From positions 620,001 to 684,000 of the forward strand of contig JAZKJV010009615.1 of assembly GCA_037367405.1 (NCBI GenBank): 64,000 nt of DNA. Direction: 5' to 3'. Of this stretch, positions 1 to 12,770 are shown one piece after another. The notes under the pieces are model-generated. The model was not told the DNA's origin and did no database searches. It saw only the letters and a list, made by a program, of their open reading frames with translations. This DNA comes from Ottelia alismoides. Its lineage: Eukaryota > Streptophyta > Magnoliopsida > Alismatales > Hydrocharitaceae. The position numbers and the translations under genes were made by a program. Numbering within the stretch: the first letter of the stretch is position 1; each line of letters starts with the position of its first letter.

Positions 1-2259
1 CGTACCCCCATGGAGCTTCCGATGGTGCAATCGATATTGGTAAGACTACTCTCCATGATACAACGGCGAGATCTCAATGGGTATGCACGTACCAACATCG
101 ATATCTATTGAGCGACGATAGATCATTCCTTCAAGTTGACTCGCTCCGAAAGAATAGAGTGGATAGAATGATTATGTATTATGTATTAAGAAAGAAAATG
201 CTATAGGCCCCTTTATATACATACACAACAAGGGAACATTACATATTTAAAACAATCAATTATATCCTCCATTTAATTTGAATAGTAATTATTCATAAAA
301 TAACGTATTAAAATATAATAATGAGGATTCAATATTCTCATAATGTGCACAACATCCATCATTATTATTATAAAGTAAAATGTGTAACATACAACATGCA
401 TACAAAATTACACAAAAGATTTAAATATTATATTAATGATATTATTAATAATATATTGACAATAAATCATATCCATGTAAAGATATTAGAAAACATGATA
501 GTGATATAATATCACTAATAAACTATCATGCAAAAAAACGTATGCTATAAATTACATGCTCATTGATGCTAACCAAATAAAGTTCATGTACCAATAAATA
601 TAAAATAAATTCACCTTTATGTTTTTAACAAACTAATAAAAGTATTTGAAATATAATAAAACATCAACAGGTGTTTAATCACTCGAAGGACCTTATGAAT
701 GGGGCATGAGCTCCTACAGCATAGAGCTACTACATGGTTGGAAGATGTCGCAGGTCACACTGATCTCAGCTCTGTAGTCGCTTCCTTACAACTCTTACCT
801 GGAGTAGACGTCGAGGATGGGGGAAAGATATCTGATGGTAGATGCTCAGATCGATGGACGAAGATGGCATTTTATGAGGAGGAGGAGGCAACGATTGGAA
901 GGGACGATCAATGGGGCGATGTTACATGGCACGACCGTAACGATCGAAGGTGGAAGGGCATAAGGGAGGAAGAGGTGCAAGGGCCGTGGCGGAGGTGCGA
1001 GGTGGGCGGCGACCATTACAAGGGAGGGAGGAGGGTGGCAGGCGTAAGGGGTTGCTCAGGCACGTGCTACGCACGTGCACGCTGAGGGAGATGGTGTCAC
1101 GTACGTGGCACATGCGGGAGGAAAGATAAGGGTTGGTGAGGGGTCACGTAATGAGCATGTAACCAGGCATGGGCAGAGGAGAGAGAAAGTGAGGTTCCAT
1201 GTGACACGCTCAGCGGCTGTCACGTGTCACCTCGAAAAAATTTGAAAACATAATGAGAAAGAAAAATGGAAAAAAATAGAAGGAGGCCTCGGATCTAAAA
1301 ATTTCCTTCACAAAAGTTGATCAGCTCGACAAGATCTACAACTCATGAAGGATTCCAGGAGCAAAAGAGATCATCTGTACAAAGTGGTATTTTTGGTGTT
1401 TCCCCATGTGTATAGAAAACCTGCTTTTTGAGATTTTACAATTTTTCGATGCTTTTAAAAAAGAACCAAAAATCCAAAAAAATATGATAAAATAAAAGAC
1501 ACTTAATTACATATTAAATATTTTTGGATTTTTAATAAATAAGAAAATAGGGAAATTAAATAGAAGTATGAAACACGCGTATTTTGTAAAGACTCACAAA
1601 GGTCACTCGGAATTAGTCAGTTTCTTTGATTTCAATCTTAATCTAGATTTGAATTTTTATACTACTTGATAAAACTTTCGTCAAAGAATAGAAATGAAAA
1701 ATAAATAAAGTAAAAAAGATTAATTATGTACATAAAAACTCTAGTTGAAAATCACAAAAAGGTAAAATACGCAAAAGAGGCCTAAAACCCAACTTTCACA
1801 AATGAGCTCTGAATTTTATTAAATTGGTCTTGTTTTGAAGGTATTTGAAAATAGAGTACTTTAAAAGTGAGTAGACAAAAATCAGACACTGTATGAGAGA
1901 GACATGCATATTTTAGTCTGTCAGATGTGAAATTAGGTTTTGGGTTTATTTGTCACTTATTTGAGTTAGCAATTTTTTTATTTTTTATTTATTCTTGTTA
2001 GTAATATCTACAAAATGGAGGTAGCTTCAGGTCAATAAGAGTTAGGATGAATTAATTAAAAATTGGGAATTTTAGCTTATTTTTAAGTCAATTTACACTT
2101 GGATTTTAGGTTCCTTATTTTATGCAATTATACAGGATGAAATGCGAAAATTATTTACACATGTATGCGTGCTAATGATGTTGTATTAATTATTAAATGC
2201 ATATAGATTTTTGGAGAACATAGCATGATTGACGATTTTTAGCATGTTGAATCAGAGAT
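1..2259. other. AT-rich intergenic DNA without a supportable gene
   Basis: No coding region can be supported here. A GC-richer patch at about 700-1230 leaves a 128-codon open frame at 699-1085 (plus strand), but it has no domain, no low-complexity-free core and no splice context that I recognise, so I treat it as chance. The stretch 1250-2250 is rich in A/T runs and has scattered phrases like those in the Athila-type LTRs further on (for example around 1780-1800 and 1925-1945). It may be an older LTR relic, but the match is too weak to call. Confidence 0.5.
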
Positions 2260-5200
2260 TCATTGAATCTACATTTCATCAACTTTATTCTTTCATTTTG
2301 ACCTTTAAACCTTAGCTAAATGCATTTATATAACACTATTTTGCATAAAACAGCCTTCACTATTTACACTGTAAATATTATATAAAATATTGTATTTAAA
2401 TCCAAAATAAAAGAATAAAGAAAAGAAAAGAAAAGAAAAAGGAATGAAATACCACATATATCGAATTATCCTAAACCTCGAGATATATGCATCATGATGA
2501 ATGGTCGACATGGAATAAAGTATTGGGAGATAAGGGCCAAAAATAACATAAAGCCGTAATTTTCAATTCATCAATAAGTCTATTTTTGGACTTATTTTAT
2601 CCTTTATTATTCACACATCAAATCAATAAACTTTTAACATGAAACTTGTAGATAAAAATACATAGCAAATACAAAATTTATTTCATTAAAAAGTAATGCA
2701 CAGTGTGCCCTAGACACTAAAAATAAAAAGATAAAATAAAAACTCCCTAGACTTGTATCTTCTCCATATGAACTCAAAATTCACCAAACTCACTTTATTG
2801 ATCTTGAACTTAAATTATATATTTAATGAGGCTGGTTTCATTGAATTCAGAGTTAAGATGCAAAAGTTAGGTTTTGGGCTCTCATTGTGCAATGTACTTG
2901 AATAAAATAATCAATTTGTTTATTCTTTGTATTTTTTACTATTTTATTTTTTTAAATAATTTTGTAAATATTATTCACAATACATATCCAATGTTAAAAT
3001 AAAATAATGCAATTAAAAATATGTTAAAATAAATAAGTTGTTATCATATATAGATGAATTATACATTTATATATCTATATATTATACATACTTATTTATT
3101 TATGTGTATTTAGATATATTATAAATATATTAATTATGTATATAAAATAATAAAATTCGAAATAGGAAATGGAAATAAAATACCTAACATATATGTAAAT
3201 ATACCTATAAATGTACATACAGAAAGTAACCTATAATAAATCAACTTGTAAAAATAAATAAAATTTATCGTAAAATACTATATAAAATAATAAATATTTT
3301 TGTGTTTTAAGAAAAAATAATAAATAATTACTATATAATTTTTATTTCTTTTGAATTTTATTTCTAGTTTGTCATGTAGTGTGTAATGTGGCCCAACCTG
3401 GGTCGGTCTACAGTTGACCCTTGGTCAACTGACCCCCTGCACCCTAATGCTGTTAGACCTTGTCGACTACCCTTCTTCTTGATTTATTCCTTCCATTTCT
3501 TTCTTTTTTTAGGATGAATACTTCGTAGCCTTTGACCCTCGATCCATGGTCTTTCATGCCAGCTTCATTCCTTGATCTGAGGGCATTGATTGTTCTTCCC
3601 ACGTCAAAGCTCCATGTATAAAACTAACCCTCCAACCATCATTTGAATTTGATCATCTTTCACCTTTGAAATTCCCGATTTCTCTCGTGCTCTAGTTTTC
3701 TAGTGACAACTGGAAGCTCACCGAACTTGTTGGCGTGGAGGAAGAGGTGTGGATGAGGTGATCTAAGCATCACCGGCCACCACCAGGCGGAGCTCCGACC
3801 GGTTCCTTCTCCATTGAGGATGAGCCCTAGATTTTTGTCTCTTTTAACTCCTAGAATTAATATTAGTCTACTTTCGCATTTAGTTCATGTTATTTCCGCA
3901 TTTTATTTCATATTTTGCAAATCGAAATTTGCTAGAGCTCCAGCTCCGACTGATGTTCCACCGTACTCCACCTGTTCTCTGACCCGCCTAACACCCTTAT
4001 CTCCTTGCCCTTCATTTCTTCTACACCCTAACACATCTCGTTCACCTTGGTCCTCTTTGGATCAGGAGATCAGGTCTCCTCCGCTGCCTCTTGCCGGAGA
4101 TCTCTGTCTCGACTCAACCCCCATCCATTTTATCCCCAAACGACCCCCTCGACCTAGCCTTTTCTACGTATAGGCTAACCATACATGTCTAGATGGTCAA
4201 AGGACTCAGAAGACGTGATTTTGACTCAGTCAGAGGTTTCCTGAGCGCCCCATCTTGCTCGACCACCTGGAACCTCGTCTGAGGTTCCTGGACATTTTTG
4301 GAGCCATTAGTAGCTGTAGAGTGATGTCGGAAGCATTTTGAGCCTTGAAGCATCACCCAAGACCTTCAGAGGAAGGAACAAAAATTTAACAAAGCCTAGT
4401 CGATGATGCGTTCTTCCTTGTTCTTCTAGGGAGGTCCACAATCGTCCGATCGAGGCCCTTCTCCAGAAGCTCCGACTGTCGTTGGATCCTAGCACCCTGG
4501 ACTGTCTGATCAGCCGCCCATATCTAATCCACGCATGAAGTGTCATCGACCATTGAGGAGCAGGCGCATGGATTAGTGGAAAGATCTCAGTCTGCTTTTG
4601 GTTATTTATTTTTTAGTATAAAAACTTTCCTCTGTAGTTCAATAATTTTTATAAAATTTGTATTAAGGGCCCAAATCTTCTATGATTTGCATTTTGGTCT
4701 CTCGCAACGGTACCTCACGTAGCGTACAAGTGAGGGGATAAGCAATTTACAAGGGCCCCTTGCGGGTTATTATTATTTAGTTTAGAAAATTTTGAATTGT
4801 GTAATATTTTGTTTGAAAATTGCATGTATGCTCTGTAACTTTATGGATATTGCACTTACACCCCTACCATATGTATAAAATTAAATATCTTTGGAATTTT
4901 TGTGCAAATGACCCTTTAGTTATATTTTATGTTCTAGAATGAATGTTTATTTATTTTTAATTTCATTTAAGTCCCTGTCAGTATAGTAATTTTATTTCTT
5001 GTATTTCTTGCATTAGTAATATCATTTTTCATCAATAATCTATGGGAAAGTTATTTTAAGTGCATGATGTTCTATTAAATCACATATATTTTTCTTAGGG
5101 CAATTAAAACTAATTTCCTATATTTAAAAATTTAAAAACATAGCATTTGTTTTAAGTGCATGATGTTCGTAGGGCGCTTATTTCTGTTTGCATTAAAAAG

Positions 5201-6267
5201 TACAAAAAATTATATTTTTTTGAAAAATTCTAAAAAATAGGTATTGCTTATTACTGTATTTTGCACTTGCAAAACAAAAATCACTAAAAAATACAAAAGA
5301 AAAAAGTGCAAAACTTTCTTACCGTAAAAAATGAGAAAAAATACGAAAAACTCCAAAAATATCATTTTCCATTTCTATAGCTTATTTATATTATATATTA
5401 CACACTAGAAATAATTTTGGAAAATTTTGAGCTATTTAGATCTTTTTATATTCCATAACATTTCGATATTAGATTACTGCTAATTGTCTTCCTAATTAAA
5501 AATACAAAAAATTAGTAAAAATTCTGATAAAAATACAAAAAACAGAATAAAATATAAAAAGACAAAATATTTTATTTTCTCTATTTTGGTATCTATAGAT
5601 ATATTCATATATATACTAGACTATATTATATAAATATAGATATATTTACTTATATTATTATTAGTATTATTATTAAAAATACCCTATATATTTTAAAAAC
5701 CCTCAGAAAATAACAAGGATTGCACTTAGGAATTTTCTAATTTTTTACCTATATGATATATATTTATATCTTATATAATATCTACAATATATATTGCCCC
5801 TATATACTTATATATACATAAAACTTATTTATTAAAAAGAAAACAAAACATTAGAAAATCTAAAAGGAAATAAAAATCATAAATAAAAATAATATAAAAT
5901 ATTATAAATTAAACATTAAAAAAATAAATAGTAAAAACCATAAAAATAATAAAATTCCCTACAAAACATTAAAAATTATTTATCGCTTATTTTGTCAATT
6001 TGTGTGATCTATCCATGTTGCTCCTTAGTGTTACGACTCCAACACTTGCATACCATACATATCATTATGTAGGACATAATAAATTTTAGGTCATTGTTCT
6101 TCATTAATTGAGCATTATCGTGGGTCAATTGTTGATGCAGTCTGCTTGAGGAAATATGAGAGCTGAGAGAGCGGTCGACACAGTGATTGTAAGGTCCGAC
6201 TTGTCGGGTACTGTAGATCCTCCAAGATCTGACACTAGGATCCCTCCTCAATCATCTGTATTCATCA
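2260..6267 (+). repeat. 5' LTR of element A
   Basis: The right end is ATTCATCA followed by two bases and then the primer-binding site, which fixes it at 6267. The left end is placed by matching the first bases of the element C LTR (GAATCCACATTTCATCA) to the sequence at about 2264-2281. Further collinear matches to the C LTR are the ATGAATGGTCGAC segment near 2492, the segment near 2640-2700 with CTTGTAGATAAAAATAC, and the W-box palindrome at 3413. Length is about 4.0 kb, close to 3.68 kb (B) and 3.90 kb (C). The GC-rich central part (about 3640-4560) corresponds to the promoter-proximal part of the other LTRs; open frames there, such as 3814-4173, are not genes. Confidence 0.8.
3413..3622 (+). 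promoter_or_regulatory. LTR promoter of element A: inverted W-box pair and TATA box
   Basis: GTTGACC at 3413-3419 and GGTCAAC at 3423-3429 form an inverted pair of W-boxes (TTGACC, the WRKY-factor core). A TATA box, TATAAA, lies at 3617-3622 in a TGTATAAAAC context, about 190 bp downstream. The same pairing and spacing occur in the LTRs of B and C. The role is inferred from position; expression is not shown by the sequence. Confidence 0.6.
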
Positions 6268-6269
6268 AG

Positions 6270-6288
6270 TGGCACCGTTGCCGGGGAG
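6270..6288 (+). promoter_or_regulatory. Primer-binding site of element A (tRNA-Asp)
   Basis: TGGCACCGTTGCCGGGGAG begins two bases after the LTR end. It is complementary to the 3' end of plant tRNA-Asp(GUC), with one mismatch to the perfect TGGCGCC start seen in element C. A tRNA-Asp primer is typical of Athila-lineage elements. Confidence 0.9.
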
Positions 6289-7095
6289 AAACATTTAGGA
6301 TAGATTTTTGTGTGCTTTTTCTTTCATTATTTTTTCTTGCTTTATTTTTCCTTTTAATCGAGATAATTGTTTATATGTGTCGATCCATTTTCTCTGATAT
6401 TTTTCTTACGAGGAACTTGGAGGTGAAGGCGACTTCCTAGGGAGTTGGAGCACCCGGTTTTCAAGGATAGTGGTCATTCTTCTCTTTGGTATACCTCTTG
6501 GAGAGAGCATGAGAGAAAGAGAGAGGGGATTAACATAACACATTTCTCTTTTATTTTTATGAGAGAGACTACTTTTTATTTCCATTGTTAACTTATAATA
6601 ATACATGTGGACACAGAACATTCAAGTCTATTTTAGCAAGTGATTGTTCACTTGGGGGCTCAATGAGTTTTCTCACAATTTTCTTCGCATTTATTTTTCT
6701 TTATTTTCCGTAATTTGTGCTTTTCGCCTTTATTTTTATTTGTTTATGTGATTGAACCCTTAGATTTTTAGGATTATTGAGTAACTAGGACCAAACACCT
6801 AATACATTTCATGTACATATAGTCTACGTTTGGATCTATTCAAACTCAATATGTTCTCCACGTTAATAGCAAGTCCTGATTAGGACAACTTCATCGCTTG
6901 CATTCCACATAGATTAGGTTTATAAATTTCTATTCTGCATCCCATATAGAGAGAGCTGGGAAGTCTTGTAAGTAACCGTAGTCCTGTACAACTGTAGAGG
7001 TTTCCACTGATGTGACTCATACCCCACAGGAGCTCAAACCACTTCCAACAAACATGAAATATGTCTTCCTTGCGATTGCACAAAATATTTTCCTG
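6289..7095 (+). other. Leader of element A, with gag deleted
   Basis: This non-coding stretch follows the primer-binding site. The phrase GTTCACTTGGGGGCTC at about 6646-6661 is also present in the element C leader (opposite strand, near 61960-61975), so the left part is genuine Athila leader. There is no gag-like reading frame. The next recognisable sequence is the region just before RT at 7096, so a large internal deletion of gag and protease must lie within or at the end of this stretch. Confidence 0.6.
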
Positions 7096-9911
7096 TAATC
7101 ATCAATTCACAGATGAATCGGGAGCATGAATCTCGTATGCTCAAGGTTATATAAAGGAATCGCAAGGCCATAGGCTGGAAAATTCTGATTTCTATAGGAT
7201 CGATCCTTCATTGTACTCCCATCACATCTACCTCTACGAAGATAGCAAGCCGTCCTGTGAATTTCAGTGAAGATTGAATCCTAATCTATGGGAAGTTTTT
7301 ATGAATGAAATTACCAAATGGTGTGATGCAAGCTTCATATATCCCATCTCTGACTCAAAATGGGTGAGTCCCTTGCATGTCATGCAGAAGAAATCAAGGA
7401 TCACCATCGTGAAGAATGACAAAAGAGAGGAAATTGCAACCATAGTTCCAATATCTTGACGAATATGTGTGGATTACAGACTCCTAAATTTAGTGAACAA
7501 GAAGGATCATTTTCCGCTCCCCATTCATTGACCAGATAGTCGAAAGACTGGCCACGAAGGGGTATTTCTACTTCTTGAATTGATGTTCTAGTTATAATCT
7601 TGTTGCAACCGCCCTAGAAGATCAAGAAAAGACTACTTCTACCTGTCCATTTGGGACATATGCCTTTCGTAGGATGCCTTTCGGATTGTGAAACACTCCT
7701 GTGACCTTTTAGAGGGGCATGTTCGATGTTTTTGTAGATATGCTTAGTAGTTTCGTCGAGATCTTTATGGATGATTTCTCGGTCTACAGAGTCAGTTTTG
7801 ATCAATACTTATCTTATCTAGATCGAGTCTTGAAACAACAAGTGAACTTGATGGTCTCATGGAAAAAGAGTCACTTCATGGTGACTGAAGGGATTGTACT
7901 AGACCATGTCATATCCAAACATGGCAGGGAGGTATACCATGCAAAGGTGGAAGTCATTTTGAAGCTCGAGCCACCTACAAATTTGAAGCAAGTCCGGTCA
8001 TTCCTAGGGCTTGTGGGATTTTATCGCCGATTCATTAAAGATTTCAGCAATATTACCCGATCAAAGATTAATCTTCTAGGCAAGGAGACAAATTTCATTG
8101 TAGATGCGAGAGTCCTCCAAGCCTTTAATCACATGAAAGATCTGATCACTTAGGCCCATGTCCTTCAATTGCTAGATTGGTCTCTACCCTTTGAGATCAT
8201 GATAGATGCCTCAGATTATGCCATTGAGGGTCTAGAATAGAGAAGAGATGAAGTACCATTTGCTATTCACTATGCTAACAGAACCCTTGATGAAGCCTAG
8301 AAGAATTACACCGTTATTGAAAAAGAGCAGCTTGCAGTCATCTTCGTCCAAGAGAAGTTTAGATCTCACTTGCTTGGATCCATATTTATTATTTATACAT
8401 ACCATTATGCCGTCAAGTACTTGCAAGCCAAGAAGGATGTCAAACCAAGGTTAATCAGGTGGATCCTTCTACTCCAAGAATTCGATCTTCAAAACTGTGA
8501 TAAATCTGAAGTTAAAAATGCGGTGGTAGATCATCTATTGGGATTGCCAAAGCCAGATACTCATGAGCATAGCCTATTATGGATTATAGAGACCTTTACA
8601 GATGAGGAAATTTTGTCAGTCACCTCTCTCCACTGGTTCGCTGATATTGTGAACTAACTTGTTTTCAAGATAACTCCGCACGATTTATCGAAGCTGAAAA
8701 GTCGATAATTTTTTATATGGTACTTATTTCTATAAGTGGGAGGATTCATATCTCTTTCGTAAGGGAGGAGATTGCAACTGGAGGTGGTGCATTCCTCAAT
8801 AGGAAGTTCCCACTATCCTCGAACATTTCCATGCTAGAGAATCAGGAGGGCACCACTCTGGGAAACATACGGCATCATAAGTGCTCCAATGTGGCCTCAG
8901 GTGGCCGAATCTATTTAAAGAGGTATAAGACTTTGTAAAATGATATAATGACTGCCAGAAAATGGATGTTACTATTGGAATGAAAGTCATAATTCCCCTA
9001 AAGTACATTCAGATTTTGGATGTATTTGATGTGTGAGGCATTGACTTCAATGGTCCATTTTCCAATAGTCAGGGATTTGAGTATGTTCTGCTCACTATCG
9101 ACTATATTAATCGTTGGGTGGATTCTATCCCAGTCGAGCCGTTGACAGTCGTACCATCTGCCAGTTTCTAAGAGAACACAACATTGTAAGGTTTGTGATT
9201 CCTAAAATTCTGATATCAAATTGTGGTAGCCATTTCGTTAATAGAGAAGTGAAGAAGCTGACTCAAGAATAGTTCATTGAACGTCGCGTCGCTTCTCCGT
9301 ACCACCTACAATCCAATGGTTTGGTGGAATGTTCAAATAGGAAAATCACGACAATTCTTTAGAAGCGTGTACATCCCGACAAACTGATTGCAGCTACTTG
9401 ACTCAGTTGTTTGGACCTATTGGACCGCATACAAGTCACTTTTGGTAATGTCTCCATACAACCTAGTATACAGAAAGCCATGCTATTTGCCCGTTGAAAT
9501 CATTCGCAAATCTTTATGGGCAATAAATATTTGTTATTTGGATTCCAAAAAGGAAAGAAAGAACATAAAGCTCGATCTGAATAGATTACTTGAGTTTAGA
9601 GGCTATGCATATGACAACAACCTGATGTACAAGGAGAATGTCAAGAAGTGGCACGACAAAGCATATCCCCACCAAGACTTTCGAGCCGGGTCAAAAGGTT
9701 TAGTTGTTCGATACCAAGTTGAAACTATTCCTAGGGAAGTTGAAGAGCAAGTGGCCCGGGTTATTCATAGTGAAACATGTGCGTGACAATGGAAGTATCG
9801 TGATATCTGGTTTGTTAGATAACGCACAACCTTTCATCATCACCGGATAGCTTCTGAAGCCTTATCTCAAGTATGATACGTTCCTATCCGTGGTTGACTC
9901 AATCTAGGTTG
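7096..9911 (+). pseudogene. Broken pol of element A (RT, RNase H, integrase)
   Basis: Once the reverse transcriptase, RNase H and integrase of an Athila retrotransposon. Reading between frames, the order is: the pre-RT region (7096-7290), RT with YPISDSKWVSPLHV (about 7338-7380) and the catalytic F-M-D-D-F-S-V-Y at about 7765-7790, RNase H with the D-A-S-D region near 8205, then integrase with the GIDFNGPF region near 9040, the SNCGSHF region near 9215 and a degenerate P-Y-H-L-Q-S-N-G-L-V-E near 9298-9330. The longest surviving frame, 7719-8153, covers the second half of RT. Stops interrupt it, for example at 7268-7270, 7457-7459 and 8151-8153, and there are several frameshifts. The first integrase Asp remains; the second reads Asn. 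The C-terminal end near 9840-9911 still aligns to the end of the C polyprotein. It cannot make a working enzyme. Confidence 0.85.
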
Positions 9912-10050
9912 TCTACGAAAATGAACTTCAAGTCACAACATCAATAGATTCAGACATGGCTTCCAAAATTATTTTTGATCAGTTAATCTTTTTCTTCTTC
10001 TTCTTCTTTTCATTTTTCATTCTTCCGAAAGCTTCACTCACCTTATTTAT

Positions 10051-10452
10051 CATTGCTATACTTAGGATATACTTCATCCTAAGTATAGGGGGTGAGTATA
10101 TACGGTTGTTCATTCTTTGATCCCCTCGCATATCTCCTCAACTCTTGATATTCTATCTATATTAAAGGATATTTTACCCTAAGTATAGAGGGACGGGGCC
10201 GATGTTTTGTTTATTCTCACCATCGACCCTCCCTGCTTTTGAATACAGTCTGGTATACTTATGATTAATTGAACCCAAGTATAGGGGGAATGATCGATTT
10301 CTTATTCTTTCTTCAGTCGTTGTAATATAGACTTTTCTATAATTAGTATGAGTTATGTCTTCCTTTTCTCTTCAATCTATGAGGACATAGCTCAAGCTAA
10401 GTATAGTGGAGTCGTATATACGTTGTATATACTTTAGCCATAACTCATACTT
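10051..10452 (+). repeat. Four polypurine-tract-like hairpins, element A
   Basis: Downstream of pol lie four copies of a motif close to CCTAAGTATAGGGGG: 10076-10092, 10178-10193, 10273-10288 and 10396-10410. The first is preceded by its inverted partner CTATACTTAGGAT at 10056-10068, giving a 13-bp stem. The last copy lies between TATGAGTTATG near 10348 and CATAACTCATA near 10439, which pair with each other. B and C hold the same four units in the same order on their own strand. The motif equals the true polypurine tract that abuts the 3' LTR in B and C. Confidence 0.8.
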
Positions 10453-10489
10453 GTGTATTTTCAATAATATGGATAATTAATAAAAAGTA

Positions 10490-10940
10490 AAATACACATC
10501 AAATTTTTTGTAATTATGGTTAATAATCTGGTTAAAAATATTTTGCAAAATATTTGAAAATAGTTCGAAAAATTCTTTGAAAAATCTTTTGTAAAACTGT
10601 TTGAAAAATATTTTGTAAAATATTTGCAAACCTTTATAAAAATGTTTTATTTGTAAAAAAATTCTTTCTTTTGTTTGAATAAAATAGTTCGAAAATCTAT
10701 TTGAAAATTGTTTGTGAAATGGTTTCAAAAATACTTTGAAAAATCTATACATACTATTTGAAAAATCTTTGCAAATGATTTTCAAATGTTTACATGTTTG
10801 CAAAAAATATTTGTCAAGTTATTTAAAAAATAAAGTTTTCAAATGTTTGTCAAGATGTTTTCAAATTATTTTGAGAACCGTGTATATATTTATAGCAAAT
10901 AAATATTCTTTACAAACTATGTATAAAAACTTGTAAACAG
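10490..10940 (+). repeat. Degenerate TTTGAAAA/TTTGCAAA repeat zone, element A
   Basis: Irregular iterations of TTTGAAAAAT, TTTGCAAA and TTTTGTAAAA phrases run for about 450 bp. Equivalent zones sit at the same place in element B (34640-34960) and element C (53160-53430). The 108-codon minus-strand frame at 10477-10803, rich in Phe, Lys and Asn, is a by-product of the low-complexity sequence. Confidence 0.7.
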
Positions 10941-10985
10941 TGACTAACTTAACTTGTGTGAAGAACATAAAAAGAGACAATGGTA

Positions 10986-11450
10986 TCGAGAAAAAAAGCA
11001 TATGCCTAGACCTTTATTTGGGGGACTAGAAGAAAGAACTCCCGACCTGCACTTAACTTCACATGCCTTATGAACCAATTAGTTTGATCTTTTTTTGAGT
11101 ATGGATAGTGTTCCGTATGATGTCAATTAGAGAGAACTACATAAGGGGGTTTGCAAGGGTCTTTGAACAATGGGGGCCCATGGGGGAAGGGATATCAAGG
11201 CTTCAGAAGGTCCTACTATCAATCAATAAGGAGGTGGTACATCCTCTTTTCTACTCTTCAATTCTAAGTGAGTGAAGTGAAGAAGAAAGAGGGGGGAGAA
11301 GTAGCTTTCTGGAGGAAGGAAGCAAGCCTTCTAAGATTCTTCCCACCCTAGGTAAGTAGGCGAGTAATGTTCAAGAGCATTTTTCCGTTTATCATATGGT
11401 TTGAGGATTGACCTTGGGCCATGACTGTTACGCTTAAAAATTATATTTCA
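10986..11450. other. Possible nuclear insertion of mitochondrial DNA
   Basis: Base composition changes abruptly from T/A-rich repeats to balanced sequence with purine-rich phrases (AGAAGAAAGAGGGGGGAGAA near 11282, GGAAGGAAGCAAGCC near 11315) of the sort common between plant mitochondrial genes. It holds no open frame or RNA gene that I recognise. The assignment rests on texture only and is weak; it follows directly on the break in element A. Confidence 0.3.
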
Positions 11451-11504
11451 AAGTCACTTACATAATTTTTACACCCTAGTATATAATCTTGCGAGTATAT
11501 ATAT

Positions 11505-12011
11505 GGGAAAAGGACTATGCTCCCTAGGGCTCCGTTTGGTTGCATGGTTGGGCAAGGTTAGATTGGGGTACACCGGTATACCCCTCCTTCCAACCCTCCC
11601 AATTCTCCTCACAATTTACTATTCACAGGGTTACCCCAACCGAACCCAACCCAGCCCAACCCAGCAACCAAACGAACCCTAGGAGCTGAAAACTTATATG
11701 TGCACGCTCTTTTCTCCCATTCTTCTTATTTTTTGAAATAAAATCTAAAGAATTTAAATCACCGTATATCACCATGGTATTATTTCAAGTTCATCAAGAC
11801 TACCAAATTTTAATGATCTTAAAAGTATTAGAATTGACTGTTCCAGATGGACATGTTAGGAATATCTGTTTTACATAAAATTTGAAATACATATTTCACT
11901 TAATATCCTAGGTAAATCCCCCATGTTTTATTTTTAAAAATAAAATAAAATGAGGGGGAGGGGTGAGAGCATGCTGTTATATGCTCCTAGGAAGCATATA
12001 CTCATTTAACC
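11505..12011. mobile_element. Diverged (TA)n-flanked miniature element, copy 0
   Basis: The interior matches the two elements at 15913-16302 and 16353-16741: shared phrases include AATTTAAATCACCGTATATC near 11754, ATTAGAATTGAC near 11829 and ATAAAATTTGAAATACATAT near 11875. The ends are inverted repeats: GGGAAAAGGACTATGCTCC on the left against the complement of the right end, which reads GGTTAAATGAGTATATGCT. Both ends are flanked by TATATATA. It is more diverged than the other copies and is split by a nested element at 11527-11679. Mobilisation in trans by a transposase elsewhere is the usual situation for such elements. Confidence 0.7.
11527..11679. mobile_element. Nested 150-bp inverted-repeat element (GGGCTCCGTTTGGTTGC ends)
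   Basis: The left end GGGCTCCGTTTGGTTGC is matched by the complement of the right end, GGGTTCGTTTGGTTGC, both running on into a GGTTGGG phrase. CTAG flanks it on both sides. Such GTTTGGTTGC-ended miniature elements are widespread in plants and are usually placed in the hAT or PIF/Harbinger groups; target-duplication length is ambiguous here because CTAG overlaps the ends. It sits inside another miniature element, so it arrived later. Confidence 0.7.
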
Positions 12012-12149
12012 ATATATATGTAACAGATGGATTAAATGCGTGTTAATAAAATTTAAAAAACAAAATTTCATAACAACCTCATGATATCTTTAAGATAATG
12101 CAAAAAATAGAGATAATAAATTAACCAATAATCTTAGTTAGTTATGACT

Positions 12150-12770
12150 ATTATCCACTAATTAAATTCAATTTATTATTGTGAATTATCTCTTTGATCT
12201 TATGTCTATAAAATACATGAGACTCCAACAATTCTCCGTGTCTTGCCTTCCTTGTGAGAGAGAGTTTTAGAGAGAGAGAGGCTGGCAACGACATTTGTTC
12301 GTAGCATCGTATTCGGAATCGACAACGACATTCCTCTCCGGCGACGCAAAAATATTTTATCCGGCAAAAAATCAAAGGAGAAACAACGTGGTCAACAACG
12401 GTTCGGAAGGCGGAATACTTGTCGACGATTTTCTGATATCGTCGAGGTATGTGTCGAACCACATAGGACTGAGACATAATTTTTTGGTGATTTCCTTAAA
12501 ATTCAAGAAAATATATATACCTCCTTCTTCATTTCTATTAACATAAGAGCATGATGGATCTGAAAATAATTGTATATTTATTTATAGTATACACCTGGAA
12601 TACACGACGCTCTAGTGATCATGATTCCGTGCAATTCTGGACTTTGATCCCCGTTTCTTGTGCAAGAATTTGCCGTTGTCTTAATGCTGGAGTCAATTTT
12701 TCTTGATCTTAACAATCATTAGAGGAGACGTTACTCCATTACATATCACTAGGTATGGCATCCAGACCAT
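12150..12770 (+). repeat. Possible decayed Ty1/copia LTR
   Basis: The stretch has a TATA-like CTATAAAATAC at 12208-12218, then pyrimidine/purine-rich leader-like sequence, and at about 12754 TGGCATCCAGACCATG, which resembles a degraded Met-tRNA primer site (usual form TGGTATCAGAGCC). No second copy or internal domain adjoins it. The 108-codon minus frame at 12151-12477 has no recognisable domain. Low confidence. Confidence 0.25.

Larger units (their letters stand above)
2260..10985 (+). mobile_element. Element A: decayed Athila-type Ty3/gypsy retrotransposon, 3' truncated
   Basis: Order on the plus strand is 5' LTR, tRNA-Asp primer-binding site, leader, broken pol, hairpin array and T/A-rich repeat zone. 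This is the order seen in elements B and C of this window. Gag, protease and the start of the RT-connecting region are missing: the leader runs almost directly into sequence matching the region just before RT. No 3' LTR or final polypurine tract is present; similarity stops near 10985, where mitochondrial-like DNA begins. Stops and frameshifts throughout pol mark it as the oldest of the three. The exact left edge and the right break are uncertain by tens of bases. Confidence 0.85.

Noticed and set aside
699..1085. 128-codon plus-strand open frame
   Set aside because: No domain, Gly/Arg/Asp-rich by local composition, no homologous copy or splice context; treated as chance.
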